In this document: positions 1 to 8,820 of the stretch, piece after piece
Position numbering within the stretch: the stretch's first letter is position 1
Layout: the number at the start of each line of letters is the position of its first letter
Notes under the pieces: model-generated
What the model saw: only the letters and a program-made list of their open reading frames with translations
Told to the model about the DNA's origin: nothing
Databases searched by the model: none
Program-made: the position numbers and the translations under genes
Source: Syntrophomonadaceae bacterium
GTDB taxonomy: Bacteria > Bacillota_D > Dethiobacteria > DTU022
Direction: 5' to 3'
Assembly: GCA_003551865.1 (NCBI GenBank)
Contig: PUNU01000121.1
Location: forward strand, 1-27,780
Length of the DNA: 27,780 nucleotides

Positions 1-633
1 CACCTCGCCCAGTGATGCCGGGAGGAGCACGAGCAGGCCGGCTACGATCAGCACAAATCCGATCGAGTCGACCCGCGACAATGCCCAGAGGCCGCCGAAA
101 CCTGTAACGATTATAATGGTTACAGCGGCGATTAAGACGGCTGTTTCCTTGTTAAATCCCGTAGTTAAGTAGACGATAATCCCCAGGGCCACCAGCTGTC
201 CACCCAGCCAGGCCAGAGCTGCCAGGATCTGGATGACAGAGTAGAGAAATCCGCTAAATTTGCCGTAACGCTGGTTAAAGAAATCGGTGACCGTGGTATA
301 ACGTGCTTTGCGCATGCGGTAGGCAAAAAACAGGCCGATCAGAACCATGCACAGGGCCGGTGCCCAGGGATCGAAAATTACACCCTGCATCCCGAAAAGA
401 AAGGCATACCCGGCGGCGCCCATCATTGCCCCGGCGCAAATCCAGGTTGTCAAGATTGAGGGAACCATAAAGATGAAGCTGAGCCGGCGTCCGGCAACGG
501 TAAGGTCATCGGCTTCGTGAATGCGGCGGCTGTAGAAAACCCCTAAAGCTATAATTATGAGCAGGTACGTGCCCAACCCCAACAGGATCCAGTTTGCGGT
601 GGTAAATACTTCTAAAATACTGGTTTCCGGCAT
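1..633 (-). CDS. Sodium:solute symporter (SSS family), N-terminal part
   Basis: The gene runs off the left edge, so only the first 211 codons are visible; I translated them directly. The protein starts MPETSILEVF and shows at least five hydrophobic segments. Its pattern is typical of the SSS/SLC5 family: a first helix followed by a short loop with AGRRL, then a second helix with TTWICAGAMMG and GAAGYAF, then a cytoplasmic loop ending in TVTDFFNQRYG. Members import an organic solute (proline, pantothenate, acetate or similar) with Na+. The substrate cannot be told from this half. The start is ATG at 631-633, behind GGGGAGG with 7 bases spacing. A divergent promoter lies at 672-701. The gene is transcribed away from the aminopropyltransferase at 834, so the two are not an operon. 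Family call is firm; substrate unknown. Confidence 0.85.
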   Translation of the reverse strand, partial: MPETSILEVFTTANWILLGLGTYLLIIIALGVFYSRRIHEADDLTVAGRRLSFIFMVPSILTTWICAGAMMGAAGYAFLFGMQGVIFDPWAPALCMVLIGLFFAYRMRKARYTTVTDFFNQRYGKFSGFLYSVIQILAALAWLGGQLVALGIIVYLTTGFNKETAVLIAAVTIIIVTGFGGLWALSRVDSIGFVLIVAGLLVLLPASLGEV

Positions 634-671
634 TAGTTAGTACCTCCCCAGGCATCAGGGTCACATCGGAC

Positions 672-701
672 ATTATAACCTGTAACCTGTTTCGATATCA
701 A
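672..701 (-). promoter_or_regulatory. Sigma-A-type promoter for the symporter gene
   Basis: Read on the minus strand, TTGATA (696-701) and a perfect TATAAT (672-677) are 18 bp apart, about 40 bases upstream of the symporter start codon. The spacer carries a tandem ACAGGTT repeat next to the -10 box that could be a regulator site, but this is only a visual observation. No comparably good promoter was seen on the plus strand for the divergent gene; a weak TTGAAA (784-789) with TAGTAA (806-811) is the best there. Confidence 0.6.
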
Positions 702-833
702 CAAGATCGAGCATTCCGCTTATTTATTTGGGAGACTTGCTTTCTTTTCCAAACGGTATAAATTAAAAACGGCAGGTTTATGCTTGAAAAATGAAGAATA
801 TTTCGTAGTAACTTTTCATTGGAAGGCGAGGGG

Positions 834-1751
834 ATGCTTATGGCGCCCGGGGAATGGAACTGGTATGTAGAATACACCAGCGATTATCATGGTTATTTTT
901 ATGCGATCAGGGATTATATTTGCAGTGAGAGAACTGCTTACCAAAAAGTGGATATATTTGACACTTTTACCTATGGGAAGATGCTGGTGTTGGACGGCAA
1001 AATCCAATCAACCGAGTTCGATGAACATATCTATCATGAAGCTCTTGTTCACCCGGCGGCCGTTATGCATCTCGCCCCGCTGCAAGTTCTGATTATCGGC
1101 GGGGGAGAAGGCGCAGTGCTGAGGGAAATCTGCCGCTACAGGGAACTTGAACAGGCTGTTATGGTTGATATCGATGCCAGGGTTATCGAGTTGTGCCGTG
1201 AGCATCTCCCGGAGTGGCACAGGGGCTGTTTTGACGACCCCCGTGTGGAACTTCTGCACCTGGATGCCAGGCGCTACCTGGAGGAAACTGCAGGCCGGTT
1301 TGACATTATTTTCAGCGACCTGACGGAGCCTGAAGAAGAAGGGCCCTCAAAGCTTTTGTTTACCCGCAGTTTCTATGACCTGGTAAAAACCAGGCTAAAG
1401 CCGGGCGGTATTTGCGCCGTGCAGGCCGGCGGTTTTAGTCTCGATTACCTGAGCGTTCATGCGGCAATTAGAAACACGATGCGGTTGTCTTTTAGCACGA
1501 TCAGCTCCTATCACACCTTCATACCGTCTTTTGACAGCTCCTGGGGTTACATTATTGGCTGTGAGGATGAATTAATTTTCAATATTAGCCCTGAAGATAT
1601 TGATCAAAAGCTGGGAAACCTGGACGGTCAGCTTCGCTTTTATAATGGTGAAACCCACGAAGGGATGTTTTGTATACCAAAAGACATCAGAAAAGCTTTA
1701 AAAGATAATCAAACCGTTATTGAAGACCACAAACCGTTTTTTTTTAAGTAG
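834..1751 (+). CDS. speE: Spermidine synthase-like polyamine aminopropyltransferase
   Basis: Cytosolic enzyme that moves the aminopropyl group of decarboxylated S-adenosylmethionine onto a di- or polyamine. About 305 residues. An N-terminal beta domain (WYVEYTSDYHG) precedes the Rossmann fold, which has the nucleotide loop IIGGGEGA, the acidic VDID ending strand 2, and the active-site SDLTEP segment followed by EEEGPSKLLFTRSFY. That segment and the C-terminal IPSF.SSWGY and F.IPKDIRKAL motifs look more like the Thermus triamine/agmatine aminopropyltransferase and thermospermine synthases than like E. coli SpeE, so the amine substrate may be agmatine or a longer polyamine. Possible starts are TTG 819, ATG 834 and ATG 840; a purine-rich GGAAGGCGAGGGG at 821-833 favours one of the two ATGs. 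No S-adenosylmethionine decarboxylase or arginase-type gene is adjacent. The gene ends in a run of nine T just before the stop. Confidence 0.85.
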   Translation: MLMAPGEWNWYVEYTSDYHGYFYAIRDYICSERTAYQKVDIFDTFTYGKMLVLDGKIQSTEFDEHIYHEALVHPAAVMHLAPLQVLIIGGGEGAVLREICRYRELEQAVMVDIDARVIELCREHLPEWHRGCFDDPRVELLHLDARRYLEETAGRFDIIFSDLTEPEEEGPSKLLFTRSFYDLVKTRLKPGGICAVQAGGFSLDYLSVHAAIRNTMRLSFSTISSYHTFIPSFDSSWGYIIGCEDELIFNISPEDIDQKLGNLDGQLRFYNGETHEGMFCIPKDIRKALKDNQTVIEDHKPFFFK

Positions 1752-1931
1752 CCCGCATTGCTTGTAATAACGGATTTTTCCGGACAACCGGACGGAAGGC
1801 CGGCCGCTGAGAAGCTGTAGGCTAAGCACAGGCGGGCCCAAAAAGGAGAAAATTTGTTCAACGGCTGTAAATGATCGGGTGTTATGCAGCCAAGTGAGGG
1901 GTAAATCCGCGGCAGGCAGGTTGATGGTCAC

Positions 1932-2867
1932 TCAACCGAGCAGTGCCGGCAGCAGGGCGGCGGCGGTCATGGTCAGCCCGGTAAGCTGGTAGACCTGAAT
2001 GGTCCTGGCATTGGCTTCGATCAAACGGGGGATGTTGTTAAAATGCCTCCGGGCGATTAGAATCGCTCTTACTGCCAGGGGCAGGCCGATAAACGGCAGC
2101 AGCCAGAGAACATTATTGCTGTAGAAAGTCAGCAAAAGCAGGAACAGGTAGGCCAGCCCAAAAAGCAGGGCGTAGATGTTTATCCCTTTTTCTTTGCCCA
2201 GGCGAACCACCCCGTTTAGTTTACCTCCTTTTAAATCGGCTTCATAGTCGGGGTACTGGTTAATCCAGAGCACATTGGCGATAATGAAGCCGAGGGGCAG
2301 GGATGCAATAAAGACCTCGAAGGTTAGAGTGTGTGTCTGGACCAGGTAGGTGCCGCAGGTGATCAGCGGCCCGAATGTAAGGCCGACTACCGGTTCTCCC
2401 AGGCCGCGGTAAGAAAACTTAAGCGGCGGAATGCTGTAAAAGAGGGCGAAGAAAACTCCGGCCAGTCCGAACCAGAGCACGTTGAAATCCCTGACAAACA
2501 CGACGTAAAGGCCGAGCAGGCATCCGGCCCCGATGGTCACCGCACCTATAGCCAGGTTTTCCCTTAATGTCAGCTTGCCGTCAACGATCGTTTTTTTACC
2601 GCCGCTGAAAGGAGTCCTCTTGTCGGGGGTGACAAAACGGTCTACTCCGCTCAGGTAATCTGTATATTCATTAATTGCATTTTTCCCGGTTTCCAGGAGG
2701 TAAATGGCCGCCGCCCCGAGCAAAAACCATCCCCAGTCGAAGCTTTCCCGGTGAGCAAAAGCGATAGCAGCACCTACAGCCATCGGAATGGTTGAAGCAA
2801 TCCATATTTTGGGATCGGCAATTTGCCAGAACCCGTGCCAGAGGCGCAGCAGTTTATCGTTATTCAT
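1932..2867 (-). CDS. menA: 1,4-dihydroxy-2-naphthoate prenyltransferase (UbiA family)
   Basis: Integral membrane prenyltransferase of 311 residues that attaches an isoprenoid tail to 1,4-dihydroxy-2-naphthoate in menaquinone synthesis. It has about eight or nine hydrophobic helices. The first Asp-rich motif reads NEYTDYLSGVD, close to the NDYxD...GxD motif of MenA; the second reads NQYPDYEADLKGGK followed by GVVRLG, matching the MenA N..RD...D...GK pattern more than that of UbiA or heme O synthase. Start ATG 2865-2867 has AAGGAGG at 6 bases spacing. It lies 41 bp downstream of lysC on the same strand and is probably the last gene of that transcription unit. Other men genes are not in the window, so whether the cell makes menaquinone or the enzyme prenylates another aromatic acceptor is open. 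Confidence 0.82.
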   Translation of the reverse strand: MNNDKLLRLWHGFWQIADPKIWIASTIPMAVGAAIAFAHRESFDWGWFLLGAAAIYLLETGKNAINEYTDYLSGVDRFVTPDKRTPFSGGKKTIVDGKLTLRENLAIGAVTIGAGCLLGLYVVFVRDFNVLWFGLAGVFFALFYSIPPLKFSYRGLGEPVVGLTFGPLITCGTYLVQTHTLTFEVFIASLPLGFIIANVLWINQYPDYEADLKGGKLNGVVRLGKEKGINIYALLFGLAYLFLLLLTFYSNNVLWLLPFIGLPLAVRAILIARRHFNNIPRLIEANARTIQVYQLTGLTMTAAALLPALLG

Positions 2868-2908
2868 TGAGAGCCTCCTTACTGTCGGTTATCTTTTGGG
2901 CGGCATCG

Positions 2909-4147
2909 CTATTCTTCGGGGTTTTGCTGTCCGGAAGCGTCAAGGCCGAAAGCATGGTGGATCGCCCTTACTGCAAGCTCGCCGTACTTTTCTTCAACCA
3001 CACAGGAAATACGGTACTCGGAAGTGCTGATCATTTCGATATTAATGCTTTCCGAAGCGAGCGCTTTAAACATCCGTGCGGCAACACCCGGATTTGTTTT
3101 GATCCCGATCCCGACGGCGGATACTTTGACAATATTGTTGTCGGCCAACACTTCAAGGGCCCCGATTTCACGGGCCACTTCGTTGACCAGTTTGTTGGAT
3201 TTTTCCAGGTCGGCGGAGGAAATTGTAAAGGTCAAATCGGCGAATCCGTCTATGCTGACGTTCTGAATAATCATATCTACATTGATTGCCGCCTCGGCCA
3301 GTGGCGAAAGAATCTTGTGGGCAATGCCCGGACGGTCGGGAACACGAATAATCGATATTTTAGAGACATTTTTCTCCAGAGTTACGCCCTTGATAATCGA
3401 ATTTTCCATAACATCCTCCTCATTTACAATCCAGGTAAATTTTTCTCCTCCGGCCGACGGTTTTACAACCAGGGGCACCTGGTATTTTTGCGCCAGTTCC
3501 ACAGAACGGACATGCAGGACTTTTGCACCGAGTCCGGCCAGTTCAAGCATTTCCTGGTAGCATATCCTTTCGAGATGGCGGGCCCGGGGGCAGATTCCGG
3601 GGTCGGCCGTATAAACCCCGTCTACGTCGGTGTAAATTTCACAGCAGTCGGCTTTCAGTCCGGCAGCCAGGGCAACCGCCGTAGTGTCGGAGCCGCCCCG
3701 ACCGAGGGTGGTTATACTGCCGTCTTCGGCAACTCCCTGGAAACCGGCTACGACCGGGACAATACCGTCATCGAGCGCCTGTTTAAGGATGTCGGTTTTT
3801 AGGTCCAGGATCCGGGCCTTGGCATAGTTACCGTCGGTGAGCAGGGGCAGCTGCATCCCGGTAAAAGACCTGGCCGGGTGGCCGATGCTTTCCAGGGTGA
3901 TGGCCAGCAGGGCCGCACACACCTGTTCTCCGGTGGAAACCAGGGCATCCTGCTCCCGCCCGGAAGGAATGGGAGTTATTTCTGAAGCCAGGTCCAGGAG
4001 CCGGTCGGTTTCCCCGCCCATGGCGGAAACAACCGCCACTATCTGTTCTCCATTTTCTTTTGCAGAGGCCAGGGCCCAGGCCACCCGGCGAATATGGTCC
4101 AGTGATGCAACCGAGGTGCCCCCATATTTTTTAATTATTAATGACAT
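2909..4147 (-). CDS. lysC: Aspartate kinase
   Basis: Phosphorylates L-aspartate with ATP, the first step toward lysine, threonine and methionine (and diaminopimelate for the wall). The 412-residue protein begins with the family signature KKYGGTS (residues 6-12), has the kinase motifs AVVSAMGGETD, TLGRGGSDTTA and TDVDGVYTADP, and ends in two ACT domains (from about residue 265; PDRPGIAHKILSPLAEA and VGIGIKTNPGVAARMF), the usual site of lysine and/or threonine feedback. I chose ATG 4145-4147 rather than the in-frame start 13 codons upstream, because homology begins at MSLIIKKYGG and GGTGAG sits 7 bases before it. Only 96 bp separate it from the upstream dehydratase gene, too little for a lysine riboswitch, so control is probably by the ACT domains and by read-through from upstream. 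Confidence 0.95.
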   Translation of the reverse strand: MSLIIKKYGGTSVASLDHIRRVAWALASAKENGEQIVAVVSAMGGETDRLLDLASEITPIPSGREQDALVSTGEQVCAALLAITLESIGHPARSFTGMQLPLLTDGNYAKARILDLKTDILKQALDDGIVPVVAGFQGVAEDGSITTLGRGGSDTTAVALAAGLKADCCEIYTDVDGVYTADPGICPRARHLERICYQEMLELAGLGAKVLHVRSVELAQKYQVPLVVKPSAGGEKFTWIVNEEDVMENSIIKGVTLEKNVSKISIIRVPDRPGIAHKILSPLAEAAINVDMIIQNVSIDGFADLTFTISSADLEKSNKLVNEVAREIGALEVLADNNIVKVSAVGIGIKTNPGVAARMFKALASESINIEMISTSEYRISCVVEEKYGELAVRAIHHAFGLDASGQQNPEE

Positions 4148-4243
4148 ATAACCACTCACCTTTTCCGCGAAAAAACTGCTTCCCATAAATTAATGTTATT
4201 ATTTTCTCATATTTAGGGCGGGGGCACAAGATTTTTTTGAAGC

Positions 4244-5374
4244 CTAAAGCATTTCAACAAAAGCCTGCAGCCTGGTTTTAATGGCCCCGGCGGGTTCGAA
4301 GCTGTAGTTGTCGTCGATTAAAAGCATCGGCAGGCCTTCTTCTTTCAGGTAATCACGCAGGTCGGGGTAATCAAACTTGTGCGGATCGCAGAAAGAAATG
4401 CAGTAACCGACCACTCCGTCGACTTCGTATTCCCGGGCTCTTTCCAGTATGTAGTCGAAGCGCGCGATCCCGGGACCGCGGTCGGTGCGCGGGCATTGAA
4501 AGTTGAAGAAGTAATGTTCGGTCAGTCCGTCATAGGGATCATCGGTTACCGGCACGTCTTTGTCCCAGACCCGGGAACCTATACAGGTATCGTCGGCAAC
4601 CACACTGCCGCCCGCTTCTTCGATCATTTCAAAAAGGGCCGGGTGATCCATAATGCTGCCCCAGATCATCAGACGCGGCTTTTTGGTTTTTCCAGGCTCA
4701 CGCTGCCTTACGGTTTTTAGGGCATCCTCAAGCCGTCCGGTATAACCTTCGGCCGGAAGGGTTCCCCCTTCCAGAAGGAGCTCGAGCATTTCACTGCCTT
4801 CAATCAGAGGTGGTTTCACTTTGCGAAGTTGGTAGAGCTCCCGGATCAGGGCGCGGTTTTTGTTGTATAGGGCGACAGTTTCTTTTAATTGACCGGGAGG
4901 AACCTTTAGACCGGTGAAATTTTCCAGGCTTTCCTGGAAAAAGCCCAACTCCCGTTTAAAAAACCTCCCTCCCCAGGGAGTAAGCTGGTGGGGTACATTG
5001 AATAGGTAAGAGTAGGGCAGGGGATGATAGTAGGTCCATATTCCGTAGAGCCTCTGCACCATGTCACAGCTGTGCGAGATTACCAGGCCGTCTAAAAAGT
5101 CAAGTTCACCCCGGGCGACGCGGGCAAGAATATTGCGTACGTAGGTGCAGCCGTAAGGTTCTACATAAGCATCGGCTTTTGAGGTGTCGCTTCCGGGTAA
5201 ACCGGTAATCCGGTAAGGGAGGGCGCCGGCGGCGCTGATGATCTCCGGTGGAGCAAAACAACACAGGTAACCGATTACCGGTTTGCCGTGTTTTTTCTTT
5301 ATTTCGCGAATGTTTTGTTCCAGACGGGCGGTAGGCCCGGATAAATAATTTGTATCATTTTGCTTACTGCTCAT
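4244..5374 (-). CDS. 2-hydroxyacyl-CoA dehydratase / benzoyl-CoA reductase family, small subunit (HgdB/BcrC-like)
   Basis: A 376-residue cytosolic iron-sulfur protein of the family containing HgdB, FldC/LcdB and BcrC, which use low-potential electrons to dehydrate 2-hydroxyacyl-CoA or reduce aromatic acyl-CoA. The family layout is visible: KPVIGYLCCFAPPEIISAAG (residues 31-50) is the N-terminal lobe with the first Cys, EPYGCTYVRN (C76) and SHSCD (C103) follow, DDTCIGSRVW (C264) comes after a charged linker, and GYCISFCDPHKFDYPDLRDY (C329) is the C-terminal motif. The size matches beta subunits (about 375-390). Its ATG overlaps the stop region of the upstream large subunit by 11 bp and has its own AAGGAGG, so the two are translationally coupled. 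No HgdC/BcrAD-type ASKHA activator is beside it. The substrate cannot be deduced from sequence. Confidence 0.85.
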   Translation of the reverse strand: MSSKQNDTNYLSGPTARLEQNIREIKKKHGKPVIGYLCCFAPPEIISAAGALPYRITGLPGSDTSKADAYVEPYGCTYVRNILARVARGELDFLDGLVISHSCDMVQRLYGIWTYYHPLPYSYLFNVPHQLTPWGGRFFKRELGFFQESLENFTGLKVPPGQLKETVALYNKNRALIRELYQLRKVKPPLIEGSEMLELLLEGGTLPAEGYTGRLEDALKTVRQREPGKTKKPRLMIWGSIMDHPALFEMIEEAGGSVVADDTCIGSRVWDKDVPVTDDPYDGLTEHYFFNFQCPRTDRGPGIARFDYILERAREYEVDGVVGYCISFCDPHKFDYPDLRDYLKEEGLPMLLIDDNYSFEPAGAIKTRLQAFVEML

Positions 5375-6710
5375 CGAGTTTTCCTCCTTGCCTGGTTTTG
5401 TCTACGGTTTCCAGGAAAGCGTTGAGCCTGGTCTTTATCTGGGCGTCTGACCAGAGACGGGGGTCGGCCATGTCACTTTCGAAAATCAGGGAAGGCACAC
5501 CAAGCCTGGCCAGCCTGTTTTTGGTATGTACTTCGCCAAATGAAACAGCACGGCAGGAGCGGGTCAGGTGCATTACCGCCCCGTCAAGGCTGTATTCTTC
5601 AACCAGTTCTCCCAAAAGACTACTGCCTACAAATCCACCGAACACGGCTGGGTTACATAACTCGGGCATGGCCTCTGCCCCGTATTCATGCATTTTTAAA
5701 ACCCTCTGCCAGGTGCGCCGGACGATGGCTTCCAGCGGATCGCTTAAATCGACCTCGAAATGATCTCCTACGTTATAGGTGGACTCATAAGCAAATACTG
5801 CGCCCAGTGATTCCAGGTAATTAAAGATGCCCATATTGAACCACGGTGGAAGACCGAACCAGATCAGGCGGTACTTTTCTTCATCAACAATTCCCACCTT
5901 TCGCTCCACCCGATCTTTGACTTCTTCATACATCTCACGGTAAAAATCTACCGCTTCCTGGTCTCCAACCAGGTACATCTGGGGAATGATGGCATGGAAA
6001 TAATCGGTTGAGCCCATCGGTGTCGGTATGTTTTTGCGCAGGGCCAGGGTATCGCGCCAGTAAGCCAGGGCTTGATGTGAGAGGGCCAGGATTTCCTTAA
6101 GCTGGTCAAGATCCAGTTTTCGGCCGGTGTGTTTTTCCATAAATTCGATCTGGGCGGCCAGATCTTCGCGCAGTAAAGAAAGGTAGTGTTCTTCGATGCG
6201 CGGGTCATGGGGGTCTATATCCCAGGGTGGTGCAAGAGGATCGCTGCTGTAAACCGGCACGTCGAAATAACGGGTTGCTATCGACTGGAACCATTTCCAA
6301 CGGGGTTCGCAGATAAATCCCGAACCGAGGAGCATTGAGGGGACACCCATTCCACCCGGCAGGGGTGATTCCGGCGGAGCTTCACCCGTATCCTTGAACA
6401 ACCTGCAGTAACCCATGGTGTTTGTTACATATGAACAGAGTTCCGGCGAGTAACCGTCATTTTCGGCCACCTCGATAAAACGGGGAGCAACCTGTCTGCT
6501 GGCGCACATGGTGCCGAAGTTTTCCGGCCACTCGAAAAGCAGGTCGAAAGCTTTAAGCAGCTCCGGGGGCACACCGACCATACACCAGGCCAGGGGCTCG
6601 TTGCCCATCCGTCTTTCCATCTGGCGCATGAAAAAACGCGGCAGCATTTCTTTCATCTTCCCGGTTGTTTCAAGGTGGCGTTTTGCCCTGCTCATTTCAC
6701 TCTGGTTCAT
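5364..6710 (-). CDS. 2-hydroxyacyl-CoA dehydratase / benzoyl-CoA reductase family, large subunit (HgdA/BcrB-like)
   Basis: A 448-residue partner of the small subunit encoded just downstream. The family pattern is seen in PLAWCMVGVPPELLKAFDLL (C43), FGTMCASRQVAPRFIEVAENDGY (C69), SPELCSYVTNTMGYC (C92, C102), a middle helical section, a second Rossmann-like lobe (IVDEEKYRLIWFGLPPW), and a C-terminal HLTRSCRAVSFGE segment. Large-then-small order is that of hgdA-hgdB in glutamate-fermenting clostridia, but hgdC is absent upstream. The start ATG 6708-6710 has AAGGAGG 7 bases before it and the reading frame opens right after the divergent intergenic region shared with hisG, so this is the first gene of the minus-strand run toward lysC and menA. 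Function in 2-hydroxyacid fermentation, aromatic ring reduction or an unrelated two-electron reduction is undecided. Confidence 0.85.
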   Translation of the reverse strand: MNQSEMSRAKRHLETTGKMKEMLPRFFMRQMERRMGNEPLAWCMVGVPPELLKAFDLLFEWPENFGTMCASRQVAPRFIEVAENDGYSPELCSYVTNTMGYCRLFKDTGEAPPESPLPGGMGVPSMLLGSGFICEPRWKWFQSIATRYFDVPVYSSDPLAPPWDIDPHDPRIEEHYLSLLREDLAAQIEFMEKHTGRKLDLDQLKEILALSHQALAYWRDTLALRKNIPTPMGSTDYFHAIIPQMYLVGDQEAVDFYREMYEEVKDRVERKVGIVDEEKYRLIWFGLPPWFNMGIFNYLESLGAVFAYESTYNVGDHFEVDLSDPLEAIVRRTWQRVLKMHEYGAEAMPELCNPAVFGGFVGSSLLGELVEEYSLDGAVMHLTRSCRAVSFGEVHTKNRLARLGVPSLIFESDMADPRLWSDAQIKTRLNAFLETVDKTRQGGKLDEQ

Positions 6711-6978
6711 ATTTCAGCCTCCTTATTGTCCGGTGTCCTGTCATAACAGAGCAGTTCACTTATTCTGCCGTTAAATATTCAAACTTAATGCCGGGCCACC
6801 GGTGAACTATTATCATTATTTCTTTGCCTGCTTGCATTAATCCTTCCTTATTTAAAGAACATTACCGCAGCAGGTTGTACCGGAGTTTGGCTCTGCCTGC
6901 AGCCGACGGGTTACATTGACAGCCGTGGGTGGACGTGCTACCTTATTACTATTAAATCAAGCAAAAGGGGCGAGAGCA
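6711..6978. other. Divergent intergenic region between dehydratase operon and hisG
   Basis: A 268-bp gene-free stretch must hold both divergent promoters. I found no convincing -35/-10 pair of good consensus on either strand. GTGGGTGGACGTGCTACC at about 6925-6942 superficially recalls a T-box core, but the NACCGCG part is wrong and no terminator hairpin follows, so I do not call a riboswitch. Confidence 0.4.
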
Positions 6979-7851
6979 ATGAACAAGTTAAAGCTGGGCC
7001 TGCCGGCCGGCAGTTTACAGAACACCACCCTCGAAATTTTTAAGAAAGCCGGCTACCATATCCAGATTGGCGATCGCTCGTACTATCCCTACATCGATGA
7101 TGAAGAGATCGAATGCGTCCTGATGCGGGCCCAGGAAATTCCGAAATATGTCGAAGACCAGGTTCTTGATGTCGGCCTGACCGGCAAAGACTGGATTACT
7201 GAAACGGCGGCCGATGTAAAAGAACTGACTGATTTAAATTATTCGAAACGCGGACTGAGGCCGGTACGCCTCGTTTTAGCCGTGCCCCAGGATTCGAATA
7301 TAAACGGCGTAGAAGATTTAAAAGGCAAGCGCATTGCTACAGAACTGGTTGAAACCACCCGCCGGTATCTAAAAGAAAAAGGGGTCAAAGCCTCCGTTTC
7401 TTTTTCTTGGGGCGCCACGGAAGTTAAACCGCCCTTTTTGGCCGATGCCATTGCCGAACTGACCGAGACCGGTCGTTCGCTGAAAGCAAACCAGCTGCGG
7501 ATCATTGAGACAATCCTGGTTTCTACTCCCCGGGTAATCATGAACCACAGCAGCTGGAAAGATCCCTGGAAAAAGAAAAAGGTCGATCGCATGGTCACCC
7601 TTTTGAAAGGGGCCCTGCTTGCGGAGCAGAAAGTAATGCTAAAAATGAACGTGCACAGCAGCAACTTGAACCGGGTGATAGATTTGCTTCCGGCTCTGCG
7701 CAAACCGACCGTTTCCAACCTTTGTGCCGATGATTGGGTGGCAGTTGAAAGTGTCGTTGATGAAAAAAAAGTGCGCACATTAATTTGTGAACTGCAGGAA
7801 GCGGGAGCGGAGGGAATACTGGAATTTCCGATGAACAAGATTATCCCGTAA
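6979..7851 (+). CDS. hisG: ATP phosphoribosyltransferase, long form with ACT-like C-terminal domain
   Basis: Catalyses the first committed step of histidine synthesis, condensing ATP with PRPP to phosphoribosyl-ATP. The 290-residue protein shows the two-lobed periplasmic-binding-like catalytic fold: [10 protein letters not shown] at the N-terminus, [11 protein letters not shown], the hinge [14 protein letters not shown], and the PRPP-binding region [17 protein letters not shown]. The C-terminal ~75 residues (from [18 protein letters not shown] to the end) form the ACT-like histidine-sensing domain of long HisG, so no HisZ partner is needed. ATG 6979 is chosen: AAAGGGG lies 8 bases upstream and homology starts at MNKLKLGLP; the in-frame extension to 6916 has no support. 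It is not in a his operon here; the next gene, 23 bp on, is a PpiC-type foldase, probably co-transcribed. Confidence 0.93.
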   Translation: MNKLKLGLPAGSLQNTTLEIFKKAGYHIQIGDRSYYPYIDDEEIECVLMRAQEIPKYVEDQVLDVGLTGKDWITETAADVKELTDLNYSKRGLRPVRLVLAVPQDSNINGVEDLKGKRIATELVETTRRYLKEKGVKASVSFSWGATEVKPPFLADAIAELTETGRSLKANQLRIIETILVSTPRVIMNHSSWKDPWKKKKVDRMVTLLKGALLAEQKVMLKMNVHSSNLNRVIDLLPALRKPTVSNLCADDWVAVESVVDEKKVRTLICELQEAGAEGILEFPMNKIIP

Positions 7852-7874
7852 TAATAATTGGGAGGAAGGGGAAA

Positions 7875-8801
7875 GTGGTGCAAACAGAAAGACAGGGCTT
7901 AAGTGAAAAGCTGAAAGATTATTTGAAGCCCCAACCGTTAATTATTGCTCTCCTGGCGGTGGCGGTGGTGGTTTTGGGTTTAATCCTTCTGCAGCAGGGG
8001 CCGCAGCGCGACCGGGCAGTAGCAACAGTCAACGGGGAATCGATCACTGAAGGAGAATTGTTTGAGGCAATGTACGCCCAGGGCGGCAGAGAAGCGCTCG
8101 ACCAGCTTGTCACCAGGAAGCTAATTGCCCAGGAAGCTGAAAATGCGGGCGTATCAGTCAGCGAAGAAGAGCTGGACGAAGAAATTGATGCCATTGTGGA
8201 GGAGAGTTTCCAGGGTTCGGAAGACGAATTTATTACTGTTCTTGAATATTACGGGCTCAGCCTGGAGGAGTTCAAGGAAGATGCCCGCTTAAACCTTTTG
8301 GTTCGCAAACTGGCCCTGGAGCGGGTTGACCCCTCCGAAGAAGAAGCCCGAGAATTTTTTGCCGAGAACCTGCAAATGTTTGAACAGCCTGAAGAAATCG
8401 AAGCCAGGCACATTTTGGTTGAAACCGAGGAAGAAGCGGAAGAAGTCATGGGACTGCTCGGAGAAGGAGAAGATTTTGCCGAACTGGCTGCGCAGTATTC
8501 GACCGATGTTTCCAACAAGGACGAGGGAGGTTATCTCGGCTTTTTTGGGCGCGGAGCAATGGTCGGCGAGTTTGAAGAAGCGGCTTTTGCCCTTGATGTC
8601 GGTGAGATCAGTGATCCGGTAAGCACCGACTTCGGCTATCACATTATCGAAGTCCTCGATCGCAAAGAAGAAGAGAAAGTAAATTTTGAAGATGTCAGCG
8701 AAGAAGCTATGGACGTCCTTGTCGAGGAAAAAATTACTGCAGTTATTAACGAGCTGGTGGGATCGCTTTACGAAGAAGCGGAAATAGAGTATCTTTATTA
8801 A
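7875..8801 (+). CDS. Membrane-anchored PpiC-type peptidyl-prolyl isomerase (SurA/PrsA-like foldase)
   Basis: An extracytoplasmic folding catalyst of 308 residues. A short basic N-terminus is followed by one hydrophobic helix (residues 21-41) with no lipobox Cys, so it is a type II membrane-anchored protein rather than a PrsA lipoprotein. Residues 45-155 are a SurA-N-like helical chaperone domain ([16 protein letters not shown]), and 173-263 a parvulin domain ([44 protein letters not shown]). The protein is very acidic outside the helix. GTG 7875 is the likely start, preceded by GGAGG at 9 bases and GGAAGGGG closer in. It follows hisG by 23 bp. It ends 19 bp from the convergent gatD, with no clear terminator between them. 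Confidence 0.88.
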   Translation: MVQTERQGLSEKLKDYLKPQPLIIALLAVAVVVLGLILLQQGPQRDRAVATVNGESITEGELFEAMYAQGGREALDQLVTRKLIAQEAENAGVSVSEEELDEEIDAIVEESFQGSEDEFITVLEYYGLSLEEFKEDARLNLLVRKLALERVDPSEEEAREFFAENLQMFEQPEEIEARHILVETEEEAEEVMGLLGEGEDFAELAAQYSTDVSNKDEGGYLGFFGRGAMVGEFEEAAFALDVGEISDPVSTDFGYHIIEVLDRKEEEKVNFEDVSEEAMDVLVEEKITAVINELVGSLYEEAEIEYLY

Positions 8802-8820
8802 ATTTCAGCTACAGGCTAAC

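Noticed and set aside
1752..1931. A coding or terminator element between speE and menA
   Set aside because: The minus-strand 77-codon frame has no motif or ribosome site; only short stems without U-tracts were found in this 180-bp convergent gap.
2792..3802. A 336-codon open frame on the plus strand across menA start and lysC
   Set aside because: It is antisense to aspartate kinase, whose protein motifs are intact; the translation has no recognisable domain and no ribosome site.
4148..4243. Possible lysine riboswitch before lysC
   Set aside because: The gap is only 96 bp, too short for an L-box, and no matching stems were seen.
6920..6945. T-box-like GGGTGG...ACC upstream of hisG
   Set aside because: The conserved NACCGCG core is not present and there is no specifier stem or terminator hairpin.
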